Part shown: piece after piece, positions 31,921 through 36,169 of the stretch
Numbering within the stretch: the first letter of the stretch is position 1
How the letters are laid out: every line of letters starts with the position of its first letter
IMG/VR virus record: IMGVR_UViG_3300046012_000418
Span: 1-36,169 of that record
Source: a virus
Strand: one strand, 5' to 3'
DNA length: 36,169 nt
Program-made: the position numbers and the translations under genes
The notes under the pieces: generated by a model
What the model was told of the DNA's origin: nothing
Databases searched by the model: none
What the model saw: only the letters and a program-made list of their open reading frames with translations

Positions 31921-33105
31921 ATGCCGTCGAGTGCTGCTGTCAAGAAAGCCAAGCGTGCCCCAAAGAAACGTGGGTCAGGCAAAGTCGTCAAAAAGAGTAA
32001 GCCGAAAAAATCGGCCTCAAAACTTCTAGTTCGGACCTCAGAGCGGAGTAATTGGAAGCGCTGCCGCTGGCTCTGGGATCAGAACTACAACAAACGACTA
32101 AAGCCGCTACAAGAGTCACCAGCCCTTCGGTTCGGGACCTTGGTGCATGAGGCTCTTGAGTTGCGGTACCCGCCGGGCAAACGTCGCGGCCCGCACCCGG
32201 CGCGTGCATTTGAAGAGATATATGCACGCAACCTCAAGGAAGCGGAGGAGGATTGGGGAACCTTCGCAGACGATGAGTGGACGGATGCTCTCGATCTCGG
32301 CGTGTACATGTTGGAAGGATACGTCGAAAAATACGGGAAGGATGAGGAGTGGGAGGTCATCGCGTCTGAGATGACGTTCCAGGTACCCGTCTACCTTCCA
32401 AAGGACGATCCGAATCCTCTCATAGCGATCCTGTTCGAGGCGAAACTTCTGACGGCTGCGCAGGTTCTTGGAGAGGAGCCGCTGTTCTACTACGTCGGTA
32501 CGATGGACGGTGTTTGGAAAAACCGGCAGGACAGTGGCGTTCGGGTAATCGACTACAAGACGACTAAGAACGACGCGGAGAAGGAAGGCAAGGGGAAGCT
32601 CAAACTAGACGAGCAGGGTACCGCCTACTGGACCTGGGGATGCGACTGGTTGATCAACGAGAAAATCCTTAAGCCTCGCGGCATCGAAGCTCTTGACGGG
32701 ATGCTCTACACGTTCCTGCGCAAGGCAAAGCGCGACGACCGGGAACAGGACGCTCAGGGCTACTACCTCAACCAGCCTAAGAAAGACGGCACGCAGGAGC
32801 GCAGCGCGAAGCAGCCTAGCCCGCGCTACCACCGTGAGTTGATCTATCGTTCGGAATCGGAACGGGATAAGGCGCGCAACCGAGCCATCAACGAAGTACT
32901 AGAGATGATCGCGGTTCGGGCAGGCCTGATGGAGGCTTACAAGAACTCGGAGACCGGAGCGAACGGACATTGTGGCTGGTGTCCGCAGCGCGATGTATGC
33001 GAGCTACACGAGGCCGGAGCCGATTGGGAGGAACTGCGCGACCTCACGATGGTCCTTTGGGACCCGTACGACGCCCACGAGATCAAATGGGCGGAGAATC
33101 GATAA
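31921..33105 (+). CDS. RecB/Cas4-like PD-(D/E)XK exonuclease with Fe-S site
   Basis: GGAGGAAAG precedes ATG 31921. A basic tail of about 34 Lys-rich residues is followed by a nuclease domain: GTLVHEALE with His76, Asp196 in TMDGVWK, Asp211-x-Lys213 in VIDYKTT, and Gln232 in QGTAYW. Cys48 together with Cys351, Cys354 and Cys360 gives the C...C-x2-C-x5-C arrangement of the AddB/Cas4 4Fe-4S clasp. It probably resects DNA ends for recombination or replication. The nearby Sak4-like and DUF669-type proteins support this. Confidence 0.87.
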   Translation: MPSSAAVKKAKRAPKKRGSGKVVKKSKPKKSASKLLVRTSERSNWKRCRWLWDQNYNKRLKPLQESPALRFGTLVHEALELRYPPGKRRGPHPARAFEEIYARNLKEAEEDWGTFADDEWTDALDLGVYMLEGYVEKYGKDEEWEVIASEMTFQVPVYLPKDDPNPLIAILFEAKLLTAAQVLGEEPLFYYVGTMDGVWKNRQDSGVRVIDYKTTKNDAEKEGKGKLKLDEQGTAYWTWGCDWLINEKILKPRGIEALDGMLYTFLRKAKRDDREQDAQGYYLNQPKKDGTQERSAKQPSPRYHRELIYRSESERDKARNRAINEVLEMIAVRAGLMEAYKNSETGANGHCGWCPQRDVCELHEAGADWEELRDLTMVLWDPYDAHEIKWAENR

Positions 33106-33215
33106 TGTTCGGGTTTATAATTGTGTACGAACCGCGCGGCGGATTCTGGGGCATCTGTTCTTGTTTTACCGTTAAACGTCTTGGAGATAACTATCTAGGA
33201 GATGTGCGCCGATGA
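33105..33215 (+). CDS. Very small ORF, 36 aa
   Basis: ATG 33105 overlaps the nuclease stop (TAATG) and the ORF ends in an ATGA overlap with the next. The peptide is hydrophobic at the start (MFGFIIVYE) with a C-S-C pair. No ribosome site is obvious; translation would rely on coupling. Confidence 0.45.
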   Translation: MFGFIIVYEPRGGFWGICSCFTVKRLGDNYLGDVRR

Positions 33216-33385
33216 TAGGCGGGAGAGAGGGTCGCAACCTTCGATTCCAACGTTTCGCTCTAGGAGGGGTCCTGGCCTTCGGAACTGCTGAATGGCTAGG
33301 AAATGCAGCGGCCCATTACATATTCAGCGGGACTCTGATCTTGACTCTAGTCATCGAGATTTGGCAAGAGAGGAAGAGTCGATGA
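33212..33385 (+). CDS. Small membrane protein, 57 aa
   Basis: A short basic N-terminus is followed by hydrophobic residues about 16-32 and a second span about 37-50, then a charged end (WQERKSR). It overlaps both neighbours at ATGA. It is probably a two-pass membrane peptide of unknown role. Confidence 0.55.
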   Translation: MIGGREGRNLRFQRFALGGVLAFGTAEWLGNAAAHYIFSGTLILTLVIEIWQERKSR

Positions 33386-33531
33386 GCATCCCTAAAGGCG
33401 GGGTCTGCTGCCGATGCGGCTGGGCTCTTAAAAAGCACGACCGATGTTGGTACTGCACCAATGCTTCCTGCTTCTATAACACTAACAAACACAAGGGCAA
33501 CGGCAAGGGCAGCCCTTATAAGAATTATTGA
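33382..33531 (+). CDS. Zinc-ribbon mini-protein, 49 aa
   Basis: CCRCG near residues 9-13 and CWYC..ASC near residues 22-30 form a likely zinc ribbon that makes up most of the protein. The C-terminus is a short Lys/Gly/Asn-rich tail. The start at ATG 33382 overlaps the previous stop. Confidence 0.6.
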   Translation: MSIPKGGVCCRCGWALKKHDRCWYCTNASCFYNTNKHKGNGKGSPYKNY

Positions 33532-33532
33532 G

Positions 33533-33916
33533 ATGAGCAACCTAGTGAGCAATCCAGAACCAGACGACATCGAGATCATCCCTGACGAGGACATCGAGAT
33601 ATGTTGGGAACCTAATAAATACGATGACAAACTGGTATGGGAAAAGCTCGACGGATCGATGAGGATCGAGACCGTTCAACAAAAGGATGAACGGCTGAAG
33701 TGGGATGATGACAAAGAAAAATATGTCAAAGTAAGTAAGGATGCTTTCGCTGAAGCTGAGGAGATGTTCAAACAGGCGATGCGGGGAGAGCAGAAAGCGC
33801 CGCGCCCGAAGCGACCTAGAAAAATCTTCATCCCCGATACCGGCGATATAGAGGCAGAGTTAAACAAACAGTTAAAAGAAGAACTGGACGAGATGTTAAG
33901 AAAATGGTTCAGATAA
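33533..33916 (+). CDS. Acidic hypothetical protein, 127 aa
   Basis: The first 25 residues are very acidic (PDDIEIIPDEDIEI). The middle has a beta-like WEPNKYDDKLVWEKLDGSMRIE, then helices broken by a basic proline patch (KAPRPKRPRK, near 90-98). No family is recognised. It starts one base after the previous stop and is followed by a gene with the AAGGAGCTAC ribosome site. Confidence 0.62.
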   Translation: MSNLVSNPEPDDIEIIPDEDIEICWEPNKYDDKLVWEKLDGSMRIETVQQKDERLKWDDDKEKYVKVSKDAFAEAEEMFKQAMRGEQKAPRPKRPRKIFIPDTGDIEAELNKQLKEELDEMLRKWFR

Positions 33917-33926
33917 AGGAGCTACA

Positions 33927-34196
33927 GTGAAATTCAAAGACTACGTAAACGAACTGCGCATAACCGGCAAGTGCCAATGTTGGGACTGCCTGAGGCAAGC
34001 AGGCTTCACCCCGCCGAAGGGCGAGCGCGGCAATCACCCGTCGATCTCTCCTCACGGCGTCTTTGGTAAGGACGAGGGAGGAGAACCCGTACTAACGCAC
34101 GGTACGAGGCGATCCAAAGACAAGGATCAGGTCGGCACGACGCCTTCTGAAGGTCACGAATTGCGCGAGTCGGTCCGCAACAGGTCGGCGATCTAA
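33927..34196 (+). CDS. Basic Cys-pair hypothetical protein, 89 aa
   Basis: GTG 33927 follows AAGGAGCTACA. Residues 16-21 are CQCWDC, and the rest is polar, basic and Gly/His-rich without a second metal pair. It overlaps the next ATG at TAATG. Function unknown. Confidence 0.6.
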   Translation: MKFKDYVNELRITGKCQCWDCLRQAGFTPPKGERGNHPSISPHGVFGKDEGGEPVLTHGTRRSKDKDQVGTTPSEGHELRESVRNRSAI

Positions 34197-34450
34197 TGCT
34201 CTACCCCATCGACAAGGCTCCCGCAGCCGAGTGGAGAGAATGGGCTGACGCGAGCATCTCATGGTCGTCACGTCGCCGTCTTCAAGACGCGCATGAGCGG
34301 CGGATCACGGCATGGTTCCTCGCTCCGGCTGTGCTGGGGCTCATACTCTTGATTTACTTCTGCACCCTATCTTTCCCTGTTGAACAATGGTACGTCGGCC
34401 TCCTCTCGGTGGTGCTGATAGTGCCCTACCTGACGAGGAGGTTTTCGTGA
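34196..34450 (+). CDS. Two-pass membrane protein, 84 aa
   Basis: An amphipathic N-terminal half is followed by two membrane spans (about residues 40-59 and 65-79) and a basic end (RRFS). It overlaps both neighbours. It is too far from the lysis cassette to call a holin with confidence. Confidence 0.6.
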   Translation: MLYPIDKAPAAEWREWADASISWSSRRRLQDAHERRITAWFLAPAVLGLILLIYFCTLSFPVEQWYVGLLSVVLIVPYLTRRFS

Positions 34451-34581
34451 ACGGCGAGGAAATGTATTTGAGGTACTACACCATCTGGGAGGAACAGGGC
34501 GTGGTTCAGCAGCCCTGGGAAAGGTTGACTGACGAGGCGAAAGCCGTCTGGAATAAGCTTGCCAAAGAGGTTGCACAGTGA
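34447..34581 (+). CDS. Small hypothetical protein, 44 aa
   Basis: GTG 34447 overlaps the membrane-protein stop (GTGA) with GAGG 10 bases upstream. ATG 34462 is an alternative start. The peptide is helical and has spaced Trp and Tyr residues. It overlaps the ATPase start, so it is coupled to it. Confidence 0.55.
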   Translation: MNGEEMYLRYYTIWEEQGVVQQPWERLTDEAKAVWNKLAKEVAQ

Positions 34582-35444
34582 CCGGACGTAAGCAGCCGCG
34601 CAAACTGCGTCAGGGCGAGGGTTGGATCTGGATGAACTTCGGCGTACCCGGCGTAGGTAAGACTCCGCTCATCGGAGAAGCCGAGCGGACCTTGATCATC
34701 CGCCCTCCTACGGATCACACCGATTCGATTCAGGTGCCCGAGAACGTCCGGGAGATAGTGATCAAAAATTGGAGTGACCAAATAGAAGCCTTCCAGTTTG
34801 TGCATCAGGAGGGTTGGGAGGAATTCGATAGTGTTTGGATCGACTCCCTCTCTGGTTGGCAGGACTTCGGTTTGAGGGACGTACTAGAAGACGCGGTTAT
34901 CCGCAACCCTTCTAAAAGGGGCATTGAGAAGGGCGGGCAGATCATTGCTGAGTTCGGACCGGATCAGCCCGAGTACGGAGTCAACTTTAGTCGTATCACT
35001 AACTGGGTGCAGGACATGTGTGGCCTTGCTAGCGAAGGCAAAATCAACTTCGGGATTACCTGTCACCCAGCAGAATGGTACAACCCTGTAGCCGAGGAGA
35101 CTATTCTGGCTCCTTGGATTCAGGGGAAGGGCATGATCTCGAAGATATGCGGCTACATGAATGTAATCACCTACATGCAGGAGGTACAGAGAGAGAACAA
35201 ACCGCCCCAGATACAGCTGCTGTCAAGTGCCCCAGGGTTCTACGGGAAGGATCAGTACCGCGCCTTCCCTACCCTCAAGTCAGGCAAGCGGGGACTTTTG
35301 GAACCGACGATGGAGAAAGTGCTAGAGCTTTTCGAGGCCAAGCGCGAGACGCCTTCCGAGGCCGTTAAGCGCGAACGCGACGAAGCTCAACGCGGTCCCA
35401 AAAAAATCTTGCCGAAGAAAAAAGCAATCAAGAAGAAAGGTTAG
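34578..35444 (+). CDS. Sak4-like RecA-fold ATPase, 288 aa
   Basis: Walker A GVPGVGKT lies at residues 22-29 and Walker B FDSVWIDSL with Asp92. Together with length, the C-terminal YRAFPTLKSGKRGLLEP segment and the DUF669-type neighbour, this fits phage Sak4-type single-strand annealing proteins. The last 20 residues form a Lys-rich tail (KKILPKKKAIKKKG). It starts at GTG 34578, overlapping the previous gene. Sak4 works with a phage SSB, and the next gene is a good candidate. Confidence 0.75.
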   Translation: MTGRKQPRKLRQGEGWIWMNFGVPGVGKTPLIGEAERTLIIRPPTDHTDSIQVPENVREIVIKNWSDQIEAFQFVHQEGWEEFDSVWIDSLSGWQDFGLRDVLEDAVIRNPSKRGIEKGGQIIAEFGPDQPEYGVNFSRITNWVQDMCGLASEGKINFGITCHPAEWYNPVAEETILAPWIQGKGMISKICGYMNVITYMQEVQRENKPPQIQLLSSAPGFYGKDQYRAFPTLKSGKRGLLEPTMEKVLELFEAKRETPSEAVKRERDEAQRGPKKILPKKKAIKKKG

Positions 35445-35450
35445 CCACAA

Positions 35451-36169
35451 ATGGCTAAAATTACTTACGATGTAAGGGACGTAGAGCCCAGTCGAAGTTT
35501 TGACAAACCTATCCCCGTAGGGGTTTATCCGATGGTTATCGCTAACTGTCAGAAAACCTCCGCCAAGAGTTCCGGAAGCGACATGCTCATGATCGAGCTA
35601 GAAGTCGTCAAAGGCGAACACAAAGGTCGGAAAGTCTGGGAGTACATCGTGCTGGACGAGTCTTCTGAATGGAAGGTCCGCCAGTTGATCGATGCCCTAG
35701 GCATGAAACTGAAAGGCAGCATTGACACCGATGCCCTAATCGGCAAGGCTATCACGATCAAGACGAAGCACGATTCGTTTGAGCGTCCTAACGACGAGTC
35801 GGGCGAGATGGAAGTGGTCGTCACGTCGAAGGTTGCTTCTCTTCTCAAACTCAAAAAAGATGCACCCGAGGAGGCCGAGGAGGAGGAAGAGGAGACCGAC
35901 GAGGAGGAGGAGACCCCCGAGGCCGAGGAGGCTGAGGAGGGAGAGTACACCTGGGACGATCTCCAGAAGATGGACCGCTCGGAGTTGAAAGCGTTCATCA
36001 AAGAGAACGACTCGGACTACAAAGTCAAGAAAAAGGATTCCGACGAAGACATTCGTGTTGCGCTTGCCGAGGAGTACGGCATCGAGCAGGGCGAGGCTGC
36101 CGAGGAGGCCGAGGAGGAGGAAGAGGAGACCGAGGAGGACGGCACCGACTACAATGAATGGATTTTTCT
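35451..36169 (+). CDS. DUF669-type ssDNA-binding protein with acidic and SAP-like parts (3' partial)
   Basis: The frame is open to the last base. Residues 1-125 match the DUF669/phage SSB pattern: IPVGVYPMVIANCQKTSAKSSGSDMLMIELEV, GRKVWEYIVLDE, WKVRQLIDALG. Then come a Glu-rich run, a SAP/HeH-like helix pair (WDDLQKMDRSELKAFIKEND, near residues 165-184) and a second Glu-rich run. Two exact 34-bp copies (35866-35899, 36100-36133) encode the acidic parts. Acidic tails in SSBs recruit partners, so it probably works with the adjacent Sak4-like ATPase. Confidence 0.72.
   Translation, partial: MAKITYDVRDVEPSRSFDKPIPVGVYPMVIANCQKTSAKSSGSDMLMIELEVVKGEHKGRKVWEYIVLDESSEWKVRQLIDALGMKLKGSIDTDALIGKAITIKTKHDSFERPNDESGEMEVVVTSKVASLLKLKKDAPEEAEEEEEETDEEEETPEAEEAEEGEYTWDDLQKMDRSELKAFIKENDSDYKVKKKDSDEDIRVALAEEYGIEQGEAAEEAEEEEEETEEDGTDYNEWIF
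35866..36133 (+). repeat. Exact 34-bp direct repeat pair in the SSB-like gene
   Basis: Bases 35866-35899 and 36100-36133 are identical, with a period of 234 bases (78 codons, in frame). They encode the two Glu-rich runs that flank the SAP-like segment. Confidence 0.8.

Noticed and set aside
31664-32029. 121-residue ORF after the helicase
   Set aside because: It runs through three hairpins and overlaps the nuclease gene by 109 bases in another frame. The product is low-complexity Ser/Arg/Gly-rich with no motif, and the nuclease has its own strong ribosome site at 31921.
34196-34450. Second holin
   Set aside because: Two spans fit a holin by shape, but it is 6 kb from the lysis cassette and lies among DNA-metabolism genes.

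Overview
The window is one stretch of a double-stranded DNA tailed phage (siphovirus) genome or prophage. Every supportable gene is on the + strand and most neighbours overlap at ATGA, GTGA or TAATG junctions. The host is probably a Gram-positive bacterium, most likely an actinobacterium. This is an inference from moderately high GC, GTG/TTG starts, AAGGAG ribosome sites, actinophage-style structural proteins, an NlpC/P60-type endolysin and no sign of an outer-membrane lysis (spanin) step.

Layout. (1) 1-1442: accessory genes, namely the 3' end of a zinc-finger/poly-lysine protein, an unknown protein, and an exported cysteine-bearing protein with its own promoter and intrinsic terminator (moron-like). 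(2) 1442-4370: a G-rich, repeat-bearing region that may be the packaging site, then small terminase, two small genes (one FlgM-like) and large terminase. (3) 4370-13120: two tiny ORFs lie just before a papain-type cysteine peptidase. Then come portal, MuF-like protein, a beta-rich head protein, a protease-scaffold with a nested scaffold start, DUF2190 cement protein, major capsid protein and head-tail connection proteins. (4) 13117-26562: tail tube, tail chaperone with an apparent +1 programmed frameshift at GTT TGA, a 1759-residue tape measure carrying M15 peptidase and lytic transglycosylase domains, a Dit-like protein with a jelly-roll insertion, and a 1403-residue fusion of binding region, 18-residue repeats, clan GH-A glycosidase and baseplate hub. 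(5) 26562-28227: lysis cassette of XhlA-like protein, membrane protein, endolysin and holin. (6) 28230-36169: small zinc-ribbon and membrane proteins mixed with a replication/recombination set (SNF2-type helicase, Fe-S RecB/Cas4-like nuclease, Sak4-like ATPase, DUF669-type ssDNA-binding protein cut by the window end).

How it works together. Terminases package DNA through the portal into a capsid built on the scaffold and matured by the protease. The tail set builds a long flexible tail whose tip carries cell-wall and glycan hydrolases. The lysis cassette releases progeny, and the right-hand genes process and recombine DNA. Accessory genes on both sides of the structural block are preceded by a recurring module of a strong hairpin, sometimes a sigma70-like promoter, then a shared leader containing AAGGAGCTAC. 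I did not see this module in front of structural genes, so it probably marks a separately controlled accessory/early gene set.

Function calls come from reading translated sequence for motifs and family character. No database search was run.
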